64,000 nt of DNA from Streptomyces caelestis (GCF_014205255.1 NZ_JACHNE010000001.1:7874001-7938000), one strand, 5' to 3'; positions 36,762 to 45,690 are shown, counted from the stretch's first letter. Made by a program: numbers and translations. The notes: a model not told the origin generated them from the sequence alone.

Positions 36762-39163
36762 CGGGCCAATACCTCCTTGGCGAGGCGCTTCGTACGGTCG
36801 ACCAGGGCCGCGCGGTCACCGACGGGCATGGCCGGTGCCTGGTGCGATGCCTGGTTCAGCCCCTGGATCAACTCCCTGGCCCACGTGCCATGGTCGCGGG
36901 CGACGGCGTCCAGCACCTCGCGCCCCTCCTTGCCCGGCATGCCCATCGCGAGGGCCGCGAGGCCGGTGAGGGGACCTGGCCGGGTGACCCGCTCCTGGAT
37001 GTCGCGTTGCCCGACCCCGGCCTCGCGCAGGGCACGCCGCGCGGTGTCCTGGTAGGCGGCCTCCAGCGCCAGACGGCACATCGAGGGCAGCACCCGGTCG
37101 GCGACTTCCGGCGGCAGGTGCGGATCGAGGGCGATGGCCCGTGCCTCCGCCAGGGCCTGGCTCACGGGGTCGCTGACGGAGGCGACGTGGACGACGGAGT
37201 CGGTCTGCCGGGACACCCGCAGGACCGTCGCCCGCAGACCGAGGCGTTGGACGGCCTCTTCGAGCCGGGTGTCGTGAGTGAAGACGACGACCTGCCGATG
37301 CTGCGCGTACAGGTCGAGAACCTTGGCGAGGCCGTCGACCTTCTCCGGGTCCATGGACTGGACCGGGTCGTCGATGACCAGGAAACCGAAGGGACTGTCC
37401 CGGTGGGTGGCGCGCGGGATGAACAGGGAGAGGGCGAGTGAGTGCAGTTCGCCCTGGCTCATGACGCCGAAGGCGGGTGCGTCGGCGTCGTCCACGGAGA
37501 CGGGGAGACTGACCTGCCGCTGCGGGCCGACACCCGTGAGCCCGATCGCACCCAGCGACACGCTGCTGCGCTCGCACAACAGCCGCCAGATCTGCCCGGA
37601 CTGCTCGGCGAACGGCTTGAACCGGGCGTCCCGCAACTCGTCGGTGAGCGCCCGCACCCAGTCGCGTACGGCCTTGACCTGCTTGCGGGCGGGTTTCGCC
37701 GCCTGCGCGGCCTCCGCCTGCACCAACCATGCGGACAGGCGTGCGGCCACGGGCTGCCAGCGGCCGTCCTGCGCTGTGACGCGTCGGCGGGCGTCCTCAC
37801 GGACCTGATCACAGGCATCACCGAGGACTGCCTCGGCGCGTTCCGCACGGTCGGCCAGCTCGCGTGGGTCACGAACCGTGCGGCAGGCGACCAGGTCCCG
37901 CCAGAGCGTGGCCAGGGAGGGCTCGTCGGCCTGGAGCCAGGCGGGGGCCGGACGCATCAGGTCGTGCACCTCCCTCACCGCGTTCACGAGTTCGCGATGT
38001 GCCGCCTCGGCCTCGGCGGCCTCCACCTGAAGCCTTTCGACCTGCGCGCGCGTCCGTTCCGCCCACGAGCGGTCCAAGAGGTCCGTGCTGCCGCACACGG
38101 GGCAGTCGGAGGCGTCGGGATGGCGGCGGCGGTGTTCCAGCGCGGCGTCGAGCAGTTTGATCAACTGCCGGGCGTCCTCGGCGGACCCGTGGCGTGCGTC
38201 GTCGGCCACGGCGGCTGCCGACCGCAGCCGGGTCACGGCCTTCGCGATCAACGGCCGGTCCGGGGGCTCCAGATCGGCCAGCCGGCGCAGTCGTGCGACG
38301 TACGCCGAGTCGCCGACGCCGTGGCCCTGCAACAGGGCCCGGACGGCGTCCAGCTCTGGGCTCCTGCCGGAGAGAGCCGTGATCGCCTCCTTGGCGCGCA
38401 GGTCGTCCACGTCCGACAACTCCTGGATCACGGTGGTCGTGAGGGCCTTCGCGGCGCTCTCCGTGTCGGTCAGGGCCTTGGCCCGGGCACGTGCTGCCGC
38501 GTCGGTGTCACTGAGCAGTTCGAGACCGAGGATTCGGGAGATCTCGTCGTGCAAGGTGGTCAGCGGCCCGTTGATCACCGCTCCGAGCTGGGTGTACGGG
38601 AGGAACGGCCGGTACAGCGACAGTTGCTCGGCGTCGATCACGTCGTGCAGGGCTTCGCCGGTGGGCTGTCCTGCTTCCTCCACGACGGTGCTGGACTCCT
38701 CAAGCCCGTCGCCGTGCCAGATCCGGCGCACGGTTACGGGCTCCTTGGCGCCCTCTCCGTCACTGCCGGCGTCGAAGTCGAGCTCCACCGCGATCTCGGG
38801 GGAGGCGTGCTCGTGGAGGTTGCGCCAGCCCTTCTTCCATACCTGAGTGCGCCCCTGCCAGCGGAAGTTGTCGCCTGTCAGAGCCATCTCAGCGGCCTCG
38901 GCGAAGCTCGACTTGCCGGAGCCGTTGCGGCCCGCCACCAGCGTCAGACCGGGGCCGGACTTCAGCCGGACGGTGGCGGCGGGGCCGATACCGCGCCAGC
39001 CGGAAGCCGTGATGGACCGCATGTACACGGTCCCGGAATGGCGACCGTTCCGGGGCTGAGAGGCGGGCAGCAGATCGCGCAGCAGGGCCTGCTCCTCGGC
39101 AGAGAGCCCTGATTCGGGCAGCCGGGCGAGAAGCAGGTCACGGAGGCTGGTGGTGTCGCTCAT
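36758..39163 (-). CDS. SMC/RecN/SbcC-like ATPase with zinc-hook motif
   Basis: The protein has 801 residues. The ABC-type ATPase is split: Walker A AGRNGSGKSSF near 76-86, signature MSQGELHSLALSLF near 567 and Walker B FLVIDDPVQSMD near 592. Between them lie helical arms with a zinc-hook-like CPVC (DASDCPVCGSTDLLDR near 353), as in Rad50/SbcC. After the Walker B a further 180 residues form a helical C-terminal domain absent from plain RecN. It should dimerise through the hook and bind DNA with ATP. The Met at 39163 has AAAGGAAG upstream. It overlaps the 132-residue gene. Related ATPases power Lamassu, Wadjet and other defence systems; its exact family is not recognised. Confidence 0.82.
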   Translation of the reverse strand: MSDTTSLRDLLLARLPESGLSAEEQALLRDLLPASQPRNGRHSGTVYMRSITASGWRGIGPAATVRLKSGPGLTLVAGRNGSGKSSFAEAAEMALTGDNFRWQGRTQVWKKGWRNLHEHASPEIAVELDFDAGSDGEGAKEPVTVRRIWHGDGLEESSTVVEEAGQPTGEALHDVIDAEQLSLYRPFLPYTQLGAVINGPLTTLHDEISRILGLELLSDTDAAARARAKALTDTESAAKALTTTVIQELSDVDDLRAKEAITALSGRSPELDAVRALLQGHGVGDSAYVARLRRLADLEPPDRPLIAKAVTRLRSAAAVADDARHGSAEDARQLIKLLDAALEHRRRHPDASDCPVCGSTDLLDRSWAERTRAQVERLQVEAAEAEAAHRELVNAVREVHDLMRPAPAWLQADEPSLATLWRDLVACRTVRDPRELADRAERAEAVLGDACDQVREDARRRVTAQDGRWQPVAARLSAWLVQAEAAQAAKPARKQVKAVRDWVRALTDELRDARFKPFAEQSGQIWRLLCERSSVSLGAIGLTGVGPQRQVSLPVSVDDADAPAFGVMSQGELHSLALSLFIPRATHRDSPFGFLVIDDPVQSMDPEKVDGLAKVLDLYAQHRQVVVFTHDTRLEEAVQRLGLRATVLRVSRQTDSVVHVASVSDPVSQALAEARAIALDPHLPPEVADRVLPSMCRLALEAAYQDTARRALREAGVGQRDIQERVTRPGPLTGLAALAMGMPGKEGREVLDAVARDHGTWARELIQGLNQASHQAPAMPVGDRAALVDRTKRLAKEVLAR

Positions 39164-39261
39164 CGCTCGGGCTTCCTTTGGTGCTCTGGACGGCTGCTGT
39201 GGGTGTGCCCAAGGCGACGCGAGGGGACGGTGAGCCGTTGTCGATCTGAGCATGGCGGAAG

Positions 39262-39318
39262 TGTGTTAGCGACGTCAACGAGCTCTCATTAATTCACGAA
39301 GATGCGTTTGTGTACACG
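39262..39318 (+). promoter_or_regulatory. Promoter module copy 2, with no evident gene downstream
   Basis: The box TGTGTTAGCGACGTCAAC (39262-39279) matches copy 1 at 15 of 18 positions and is followed after 29 nt by TGTGTAC (39309-39315). TACACG would be the -10, and a GTG lies 7 nt further on at 39326, opening only a 41-codon frame that runs into the 3' end of the opposing McrC gene. In the other direction the box lies about 100 bp upstream of the SMC-like operon. It may be a scar of a replaced gene or a control site for that operon. Confidence 0.5.
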
Positions 39319-39436
39319 CGTTCTAGTGTCGTGCCTGACTCGGGAGCGTGTTCGACTGGTACGTCCGCCGAGCCGGACGCCCTCCCAGCCCCTCACTAAT
39401 CACGGCGGCCGTCATCGACCGGTCGGCGTGGGATGG

Positions 39437-40675
39437 TCAGCGCAGCACTGAGCCGATCCAGGCCGCCGCCTGCTCGGGCGTGGCGCGGGTGTCCACGCCG
39501 AGGACGGGGATGATGCCCAACAGGCCTTTGGGGCCGCGCACCTGGAGGGTCCGCTGGGCGTGGCCGCCCGGCCGGGGATGGACGATGACGGCGAGCGGGG
39601 TGCCGACGGACGCGTAGCCGCTGCTGTAGGTGAGGAGCTGGTGGACGTCGTCCGAGCTCACACCGTGACGGTCGTAACGCTTGTACTTGGCGTCCACCGG
39701 CAGCAGCGTGCGCTGCGCCGCGTCATGTCCCGGAAGGCTGAGCAGGAGATCGGGTCGGAAGGCCGAGGCGTTGCCCAGGTCTCCGCGGACGGTGATGCCG
39801 ACGCCGCTTCCGCCGGGTACGGCCTGGCCGCCGTGCGGGCCGACGGCCTCGGTGCCGAGGCGGCGGACGACGGCTTCCCAGAGCGCGGGCATGGCGAGCA
39901 GAAGACCGTCCGCCGTGGTGCCCTGGTCGGTGAGCAGGTCCGTCACACCGCCCCCGCGCATCAGCAGACGGGCCCAGGTGTGGGCGGGACGGTAGCGGGC
40001 GTTGAGGCGCGTGTAGCGGGTGCGGTCCAGGGCGCGGAGCGCTGCGGCCGGGGTCGGGGCCTGCGGGAAGGTGCCGGCGGCTCCGTGCAGGGCGCGCGCC
40101 AGGTCAGGACTGGCGGTGAGACCGAGAGCCGCCCTCAGTGCGCTCCCGAGGACGCGGTTGTCCCAGATGTCCGCCTCCCGGTCGAAGGTGCGTACATGTA
40201 GCTGGTCCAGTTGTCCGAAGTGGCGGGTGGCCTGGGCGGCCACGTCCAGACGCCCCCGCAGCACCGGTTCGACACTCCGGCGGCGTACGTAGTCCCGGCG
40301 CAGTCCCTCCCGCAGCAGCCGCTCGCACTCTTCGAGCAGGGCGGCGGCGACCAGGTCGGCGTATCCCTCGGGGCCGGTGGCCCACCGCCTGGCCGTCGCC
40401 GGGACGGGCGTGCCGAGGGCGTAGGCGAGCCAGCTCATGAGCTGCTCTCCGGGAATGGCGAACTTGGGTGAGATCACCACACGGACACGGTCCAGGACCA
40501 GGACTCCGACGGTTGCGTCGGCCTTGAGCCGCCACCCGGTGCGCTCCCTGGTCAGACGGAGGCAGCCCCGTGCCTGGAGTGCGTGCAGACGGTCGACGTC
40601 CCGGGAAGTGAGCTGACCGGGCTCCAGCGGAGCGGACTCGTACTCACCGAGCTGGACCGGGATGCGGTCAGGCAT
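39437..40675 (-). CDS. mcrC: McrC-like nuclease subunit of McrBC restriction system 2
   Basis: The protein has 412 residues. It has the McrC layout with an N-terminal beta-rich domain (GCLRLTRERTGWRLKADATVGVLVLDRVRVVISPKF) and a C-terminal PD-(D/E)xK centre: FRPDLLLSL near 306 and LLPVDAKYKRY near 325, catalytic residues present. It is only distantly similar to the other McrC in this window, so the two systems are not a recent duplication. The start overlaps the McrB stop by 8 bp. It would cut DNA recognised and translocated on by its McrB. The short 3' gap (39164-39436) ends in promoter copy 2 on the opposite strand. Confidence 0.88.
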   Translation of the reverse strand: MPDRIPVQLGEYESAPLEPGQLTSRDVDRLHALQARGCLRLTRERTGWRLKADATVGVLVLDRVRVVISPKFAIPGEQLMSWLAYALGTPVPATARRWATGPEGYADLVAAALLEECERLLREGLRRDYVRRRSVEPVLRGRLDVAAQATRHFGQLDQLHVRTFDREADIWDNRVLGSALRAALGLTASPDLARALHGAAGTFPQAPTPAAALRALDRTRYTRLNARYRPAHTWARLLMRGGGVTDLLTDQGTTADGLLLAMPALWEAVVRRLGTEAVGPHGGQAVPGGSGVGITVRGDLGNASAFRPDLLLSLPGHDAAQRTLLPVDAKYKRYDRHGVSSDDVHQLLTYSSGYASVGTPLAVIVHPRPGGHAQRTLQVRGPKGLLGIIPVLGVDTRATPEQAAAWIGSVLR

Positions 40676-42809
40676 CCGGGCCGGGAACGCCGCTGGTGAA
40701 CTCGGTCGCCAGCGCGTCCGCCAGGTCCTGCGGCGGCATGAGGAGCGGACGCCCGGTCTCGGCGTCGACCAGATCGCCGAGGATGCGGTGCAGCAGGTCC
40801 GCCCGGCCGAGGCAGTAGTCCTCCAGGAGTGGGATCACCTCGTGGTGGAAGGCCGCGGCCAGATCCTCCTCGGTCGCGATGGGCTCACCCTCGCGCAGCA
40901 GATACGCGTGCCCGATCTGGTGGTCGGCGTCGAGATGGTGGGAGATGCGGCTGTTGAGGGACTCGAAGAACGCGGCCAGGTCCAAGGGGCCGACGGTTCC
41001 GGAGACGGCGTCGGGGTCCGGGCCCACGTGCAGGAAGGCGAAACGGCGGCGGATCGCGGCGTCCAGGTGGCTGATGCTGCGGTCGGCGGTGTTCATCGTG
41101 CCGATGACCCGGACGTTCGGCGGGACGGAGAAGCTTCGCTTGCTGACGGGCAGGGCGACCGGCAGGTTCCGTTTGTCGAGTTCGAGGAGCGTGATCAACT
41201 CGCCGAAGATCCGGGGCAGGTCACCGCGGTTGATCTCGTCGATGACCAGCAGGAACGTCTGATCGGGATGGGCGGCTGCCCGGCTGCACAAGCCGTGGAA
41301 CAGACCGTCGGTGAGGGCGAGGGTGAGACCCGGGCCGGTGGCGCTCAGGTCAGGCTTGAAGCCCTCGACGAAGTCCTCGTACCCGTACGAGGGATGGAAG
41401 GTGACCATGCGGATACGGTCGCCGTGCAGCATCTCGGTCTGCGCCTGGGCACGGTGGCGGGCGTCGGCGTCGGCGCCGAGCACGTCCGCGCGGCCGTCCA
41501 GGGCGAGGGCGGCGCCGAGCGCGAGCCGGGTCTTGCCCGTACCGGGCGGTCCGTGAAGGATCACCTGGCCTTTGCGTTCCAGGGCGTCCAGTACGGCCTG
41601 TACGTCCTCGGGCGGCGCAACCGGCTCACCAGCGCCGACCTGTGCCTGGACCGTGCCCGGTACCGAGCTGGATCCGGAGTCGGCGTCGTATGCGGTGAAC
41701 TTGGCGAAGAGGGACGGGTCGACCTTGGCGAAGGTGGACCGCCACCCGTGCTGGGCCTTCGGTAACTTGCGCGCGTGGGAGAGGTCCCAGGCCACGGGGA
41801 CGACATGGTGGAACTCCGGCCGGTCCGGGTCGTAGCGGTAGCTCCCGTCGACCCTGCCGGTGGCCAGGATCTCGTCCGTCCCACGGTTGGCGACGACCCG
41901 GTCTCCCGCCTCCAGATCCCGGAAGGCCAGCAGCCGTCGGGCGAGGGTCAGGCTGCCACCGCTGCTGCGTGGCCAGTGCGCGTCCAGGGCCTGCTTCAGT
42001 TCGGTGTCGCTCTGGTACTGGCCGAGATCGCCGAGCTCGTCCCACCCGACGCAGATGAACCCGCCGTCCCGGCATTCCTCCCACAGCCGGCCGCGCTCGC
42101 CCGGGGCGATCTTCCAGATGGTGCGTTGCCGGGGGCGAGGGTCGAAGTGCTCATACAGGAAACGCATCACTTCATGCCTGGTCCACCCTGTGAACTCAGG
42201 TTGAACTCGGACGAGTTCGAGCAGGCGGCGATTGCTGCGCCAGGCCGAGGCGTCCCCCTGGTCCGTGTCGCCCGACAACAGGGTGGCGAACCGGCGTAGG
42301 TGTTCCCCCGAGTAGATCGGCAGAAAATGCTCGGGGAAGTAGGTCGCCAGGGTCTTCGTCACCAGTGCCGGTCCGTAGCGGAGCACTTCGAGGTCGTCCA
42401 AGGCGTCGAAGTCCCCTGCCCCGACGGCGTCGAAGGCCCGGACGAACTGTCCTCGCAGTTCCGCCCAGGCGTCCTGCGGATCCATCCCTCTCAGTGGAGC
42501 GGCAAGTCGCCATTCGCCGGAGTTGTGGTGGTACATGATGTGCTTCGCGGCGCTGCCGCCCTTGATGCTCCCCAGGTGGGGAGTGCCGAACTCCATGAGC
42601 CGGCAGTACGTCGGCCCCGACCCGGGCGGCTCTCCCTGCCCGAGGGCGTAGCGCTCCAGCGGCAGCTCCGCCCACTCCTCCAGCGGAAACCGGGCCAGCA
42701 CCTGCTTGCGCTCGTCCTCGGCGGCCGACTCGGCGTCCGCCACGGAGCCCCTGTCGAACCTGGCCACTGCCGCGTGCACATCCAACCCACCCGTCATGGG
42801 AACCATCAT
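40668..42809 (-). CDS. mcrB: McrB-like AAA+ GTPase with central EVE-like domain
   Basis: The protein has 713 residues. An N-terminal helical region (about 1-225, including MYHHNSGEWRL and YFPEHFLPIYSGEHLRRF) is followed by an EVE/PUA-like reader (about 227-343: TIWKIAPGERGRLWEECRDGGFICVGWDELGDL...GDRVVANRGTDEILATGRV). The McrB motor follows: LHGPPGTGKTRLAL near 415, LLVIDEINRGDLPRI near 520 and IGTMNTADRSISHLD near 569. The ATG at 42809 is one of three close Met codons, none with a clear ribosome site. A TTA codon lies at 41763-41765 (ARKLPK), predicting bldA dependence. It diverges from a second EVE-like gene at 42951. Target: probably modified DNA. Confidence 0.88.
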   Translation of the reverse strand: MMVPMTGGLDVHAAVARFDRGSVADAESAAEDERKQVLARFPLEEWAELPLERYALGQGEPPGSGPTYCRLMEFGTPHLGSIKGGSAAKHIMYHHNSGEWRLAAPLRGMDPQDAWAELRGQFVRAFDAVGAGDFDALDDLEVLRYGPALVTKTLATYFPEHFLPIYSGEHLRRFATLLSGDTDQGDASAWRSNRRLLELVRVQPEFTGWTRHEVMRFLYEHFDPRPRQRTIWKIAPGERGRLWEECRDGGFICVGWDELGDLGQYQSDTELKQALDAHWPRSSGGSLTLARRLLAFRDLEAGDRVVANRGTDEILATGRVDGSYRYDPDRPEFHHVVPVAWDLSHARKLPKAQHGWRSTFAKVDPSLFAKFTAYDADSGSSSVPGTVQAQVGAGEPVAPPEDVQAVLDALERKGQVILHGPPGTGKTRLALGAALALDGRADVLGADADARHRAQAQTEMLHGDRIRMVTFHPSYGYEDFVEGFKPDLSATGPGLTLALTDGLFHGLCSRAAAHPDQTFLLVIDEINRGDLPRIFGELITLLELDKRNLPVALPVSKRSFSVPPNVRVIGTMNTADRSISHLDAAIRRRFAFLHVGPDPDAVSGTVGPLDLAAFFESLNSRISHHLDADHQIGHAYLLREGEPIATEEDLAAAFHHEVIPLLEDYCLGRADLLHRILGDLVDAETGRPLLMPPQDLADALATEFTSGVPGPDA

Positions 42810-42950
42810 GCCGGAACCGGTGGCAACGGCCATTTCACAAGCTGAGGTTGAGCACCTTCCTGCGGGATTGCCCGAACGGCTGTCACCATGACTCCGCAGG
42901 GCGACTTCCGTCTCGGGAAGGGCCGACGGCCAAGGCGACAGGGGGAGATC

Positions 42951-43349
42951 GTGGAAGACTGGATCTACATCCTCAATCCGAACAGGGACACCCTGGACGG
43001 GGAGCCCTCCGACAAGGAGACCGTCCGCCGCCTCTCGCATGAGGACCCCGAGCTCGACCTCTGGCTCAGCCGACGCAACCGCATGAACCCGGGCGACCGC
43101 CTGTGGTTCTTCTTCAGCCAACCGGAGGCGGCGGTCGCCGCGGTGGCCGAGGTCGACAACGAGCCGTGGGAGGACCCCGACGACCCGGACTTCTCCTACC
43201 GGGTCGACGTGACCCTGCTGCCCGGGCCCACGGACGCTCTGTACCGCGCCCCGGTGGGCCGGGACGAGCTGGAACTCGGCCAGGTGCGGTCCGTGCAGAA
43301 GGTCAAGCCGGCGGCGTTGAAGATCCTGCTGGAGCGAACCGGTCTGTGA
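42951..43349 (+). CDS. EVE/PUA-like domain protein
   Basis: The protein has 132 residues and is essentially one EVE-like domain: WIYILNPNRDTLDGEP at the start, then LWLSRRNRMNPGDRLWFFFSQPEAAVAAVAEVDNEPW and LGQVRSVQKVKPAALKILLE. The GTG at 42951 is preferred because the conserved fold starts there and GGGGGAG precedes it. EVE domains bind modified DNA bases (and some RNA modifications). Standing alone and divergent from an McrB that already has an EVE domain, it may extend or regulate target reading, or be an independent reader. It overlaps no neighbour and converges with the ParA gene. Confidence 0.7.
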   Translation: MEDWIYILNPNRDTLDGEPSDKETVRRLSHEDPELDLWLSRRNRMNPGDRLWFFFSQPEAAVAAVAEVDNEPWEDPDDPDFSYRVDVTLLPGPTDALYRAPVGRDELELGQVRSVQKVKPAALKILLERTGL

Positions 43350-43432
43350 GATGACCACCCGGGGCGGATCGCTGGGGCGACAACGGGGACTTCAGACGGA
43401 TACGCCTGGACGCAGCCGCCGAAGGACTACTG

Positions 43433-44497
43433 TCAACCAGCCGCCGATGCGTCGCCTGTATCCCGGGGGAGGTCCACGACCCTGGCGAGAACTCCTTCGG
43501 ACAGCGCCTTGAACTCCTTGAAGCAGGTCTTCACGTACTGCTGGGTGCTGCCCAGTGCACCGTCGGCCGGCTTCAGATCGAACATGGGTTTGCGCGCGTC
43601 GTGCGCCAAGGGCATCAGGCTTCGGTAGTTCCTCATGGTGGCGATGCGATGGCTGTCGTCCTGACGCGAGGGCGGTGACTCGCCGAGGACCGCCGAGGAG
43701 TAGACCCACGGAATGCGCTGGAGCCACCGCTCGTACGCCTTGACCGGCCTGTCGAGTCGCATTTCGGGCTGCATGATGACGTACCCCAGCGGCTGCATGG
43801 TCGCGCGGGGAGCGGAAATGCCTTTCGGCACCCTGGGCAGGACCAGGGACTGCCAGTCGGTACGCCACTGGCGCAGCGTCGGGCCCAGGTTGCTCAAGCC
43901 CTTGAGGGAGAACAGGTCCGCGGCCAGCGGCATCAGCACGGTGTCGGCCGAGATCAGCGCCGCCCGGTTGATGGCACCCAGGTTGGGGCCGACGTCGATC
44001 AGCACGATATCGGCGTCCACGGCACGCGCCGCCTGCTCGATGATGCGATGGAACGACGTGGACGTGCGAATGGCCGCGATATCGCCCGCGTAGGCCCGTG
44101 ACCACTCATTGGACAGTTTGTCCTCGAAGCGGCTCAGGTCGAGGCTGCCCGGCAGCAGCCAGAGGTCCGGCTGGAGCCGCGCGGGCTCGACGACCGCGAT
44201 GTCGCCCGTGCCCTCCAGGATGGGACGGACGGCGTCGGCGATCGTCTGGCCGCTGCGCACCCGTCCCGTGCCCGGCAGACCCGCCATGGCCGCGCCCTGG
44301 TCGATGAGCTCCGAGGAGTTTTCCCACAGCTCTTCGATCTCCGTCTCCTCCAGGCACATCGAGGTGAGGTTGGCCTGGGGATCGAGGTCGACTGCCAGCA
44401 CACTCAAGCCGAGTCGCCTGATCATGTGCGCGAGGTGGTAGGTGAGGGTCGTCTTCCCCACACCGCCCTTGTTGTTGAACAGCGCGATAGAGGTCAT
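43433..44497 (-). CDS. ParA-family (MinD/Soj) ATPase
   Basis: The protein has 354 residues. It begins with the deviant Walker A FNNKGGVGKTTLTYHLA, followed by VLAVDLDPQANLTSMCLEE and DIVLIDVGPNLGAINRAAL, the ParA signature motifs. The C-terminal 100 residues (TMRNYRSLMPLAHDARKPMFDL) match ParA-like proteins often seen outside chromosome partition. No parB or centromere-like repeats are seen nearby. The ATG overlaps the stop of the AlbA_2 gene (ATGA), so the two proteins are probably made together and work together. Possible roles are positioning of a complex or an ATP-driven switch in defence; chromosome segregation is less likely. Confidence 0.85.
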   Translation of the reverse strand: MTSIALFNNKGGVGKTTLTYHLAHMIRRLGLSVLAVDLDPQANLTSMCLEETEIEELWENSSELIDQGAAMAGLPGTGRVRSGQTIADAVRPILEGTGDIAVVEPARLQPDLWLLPGSLDLSRFEDKLSNEWSRAYAGDIAAIRTSTSFHRIIEQAARAVDADIVLIDVGPNLGAINRAALISADTVLMPLAADLFSLKGLSNLGPTLRQWRTDWQSLVLPRVPKGISAPRATMQPLGYVIMQPEMRLDRPVKAYERWLQRIPWVYSSAVLGESPPSRQDDSHRIATMRNYRSLMPLAHDARKPMFDLKPADGALGSTQQYVKTCFKEFKALSEGVLARVVDLPRDTGDASAAG

Positions 44498-45690
44498 GCG
44501 GCCCTCCGGATGACGACGGCCCAGGACGCGTCGTCGACCTGGAACTCGGCGGGTGGGTTTCCGTTGGTCTCCAGCGCCTTCTTCACCCGGCCGATGCCCC
44601 GGCCGAACCGGTTCACGTAGCCAAGGCCCTTCATCGCGGCGGCCAGGGAAGGATTGCGGTAATCGGTGACCCGGTCGAAGTTGTCGTCCCGTACCTGCCC
44701 GAAAGGCCCACCGGGGTTGGTGACCTCGATGCGGTCGTCGAACCACACGATGCGGGTCGGCGCGTACGAAGTCTCGTAGTTCCGGTGCATGAGGGCATTC
44801 ATGCAGAGTTCGCGCAGTGCTTCCAGCGGATAGTCCGGGCGGGGCGTCTCACGGAACCCGTCCTCGACGAGGCGGGTGCGCAGATTGCTCCGCAGGAGGG
44901 GTTCGAGCCGGGCCGACAGCCCGACCAGGTTCTGCCGCAGTTCCTGCTCGTCGGCGATGGGGGCGTCGAGGTCCGTGCCCTGATAGCGGACGAACTGGAG
45001 GTACGCCCCGGGAATGTGGCTCCCGGGGTCGAGGCCGACCGTCAGCAGGCCGAGCACTGTGGGCGTCCCGTTCGGCGTCAGCAGGTGGAGGGACGACAGC
45101 TGGAGGTCCACGGGACGGCCGTTCTCATCGATGACCTCTGGCGCGACCATGGAGGGCAGATAGGACTGCCGGAACAGGTCGAGGTCCAGGTCGTCGAGGC
45201 GGGCGAGAGACAGCGGCCGTGTGTCGAACGGGATGTCCTTGGCACGACGACGCTCCGCCAGCACGCGTTCGTCCTCACGGCTCGCCCTGCGCGTGGTGGG
45301 GCCGGGCCGCACCCAGACGACGCCTTCGAAACGGACCGGTGGAGTGGCGCAGGCCTCGACATGGAGCCGGATGACCGGCTTGCCCCGGAAGAGGGCCCTG
45401 TCGACGGTGAGCGACGGGCGGTCGAGAATGCGACCGTCGTCCCGCAGCTCCGTGAGCTGCAGGAGTGCCCGGTCGCTCAGGTCGACATCGTCGACAGGCT
45501 CTCCCTTGTCGTCCACACCGATGAGGACATCGCCGCCACCATGGCCGCACAAGTCATTGGCCATGGCACACACCGCGTTGCCGATGGCGTCTCCACGTTT
45601 CCCCTCGCGTTTCGCTGTGCGCTTGAACTCGAGGGACGCGGACTCCTGTGTGCCCAGGAGGTCGGCGAGATCCGTACTGTTGTCGCTCAC
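44494..45690 (-). CDS. AlbA_2 (Schlafen AAA_4-like) domain ATP-binding protein
   Basis: The protein has 398 residues from the GTG at 45690; the frame stays open to 45747. The N-terminal AlbA_2 domain is clear (ESASLEFKRTAKREGKRGDAIGNAVCAMANDLCGHGGGDVLIGVDDKG), and the C-terminal part has the HATPase_c_4 pattern (LRELCMNALMHRNYETSYAPTRIVWFDDRIEVTNPGGPFG...GRGIGRVKKAL). Proteins of this type are DNA- or RNA-binding regulators or effectors (DUF4062/Schlafen relatives). No ribosome site is seen before the chosen start. It is translationally coupled to the downstream ParA, a pairing that I do not recognise as a described system. Confidence 0.8.
   Translation of the reverse strand: MSDNSTDLADLLGTQESASLEFKRTAKREGKRGDAIGNAVCAMANDLCGHGGGDVLIGVDDKGEPVDDVDLSDRALLQLTELRDDGRILDRPSLTVDRALFRGKPVIRLHVEACATPPVRFEGVVWVRPGPTTRRASREDERVLAERRRAKDIPFDTRPLSLARLDDLDLDLFRQSYLPSMVAPEVIDENGRPVDLQLSSLHLLTPNGTPTVLGLLTVGLDPGSHIPGAYLQFVRYQGTDLDAPIADEQELRQNLVGLSARLEPLLRSNLRTRLVEDGFRETPRPDYPLEALRELCMNALMHRNYETSYAPTRIVWFDDRIEVTNPGGPFGQVRDDNFDRVTDYRNPSLAAAMKGLGYVNRFGRGIGRVKKALETNGNPPAEFQVDDASWAVVIRRAA

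Noticed and set aside
36758..39163. Assignment of the SMC-like ATPase to Lamassu (LmuB).
   Set aside because: Gene number and general type fit, but neither partner protein shows a recognisable LmuA or LmuC feature, so the name is not justified.
43433..44497. A plasmid or chromosome partition locus.
   Set aside because: ParA-like protein without parB or parS-like repeats, coupled instead to an AlbA_2 protein.
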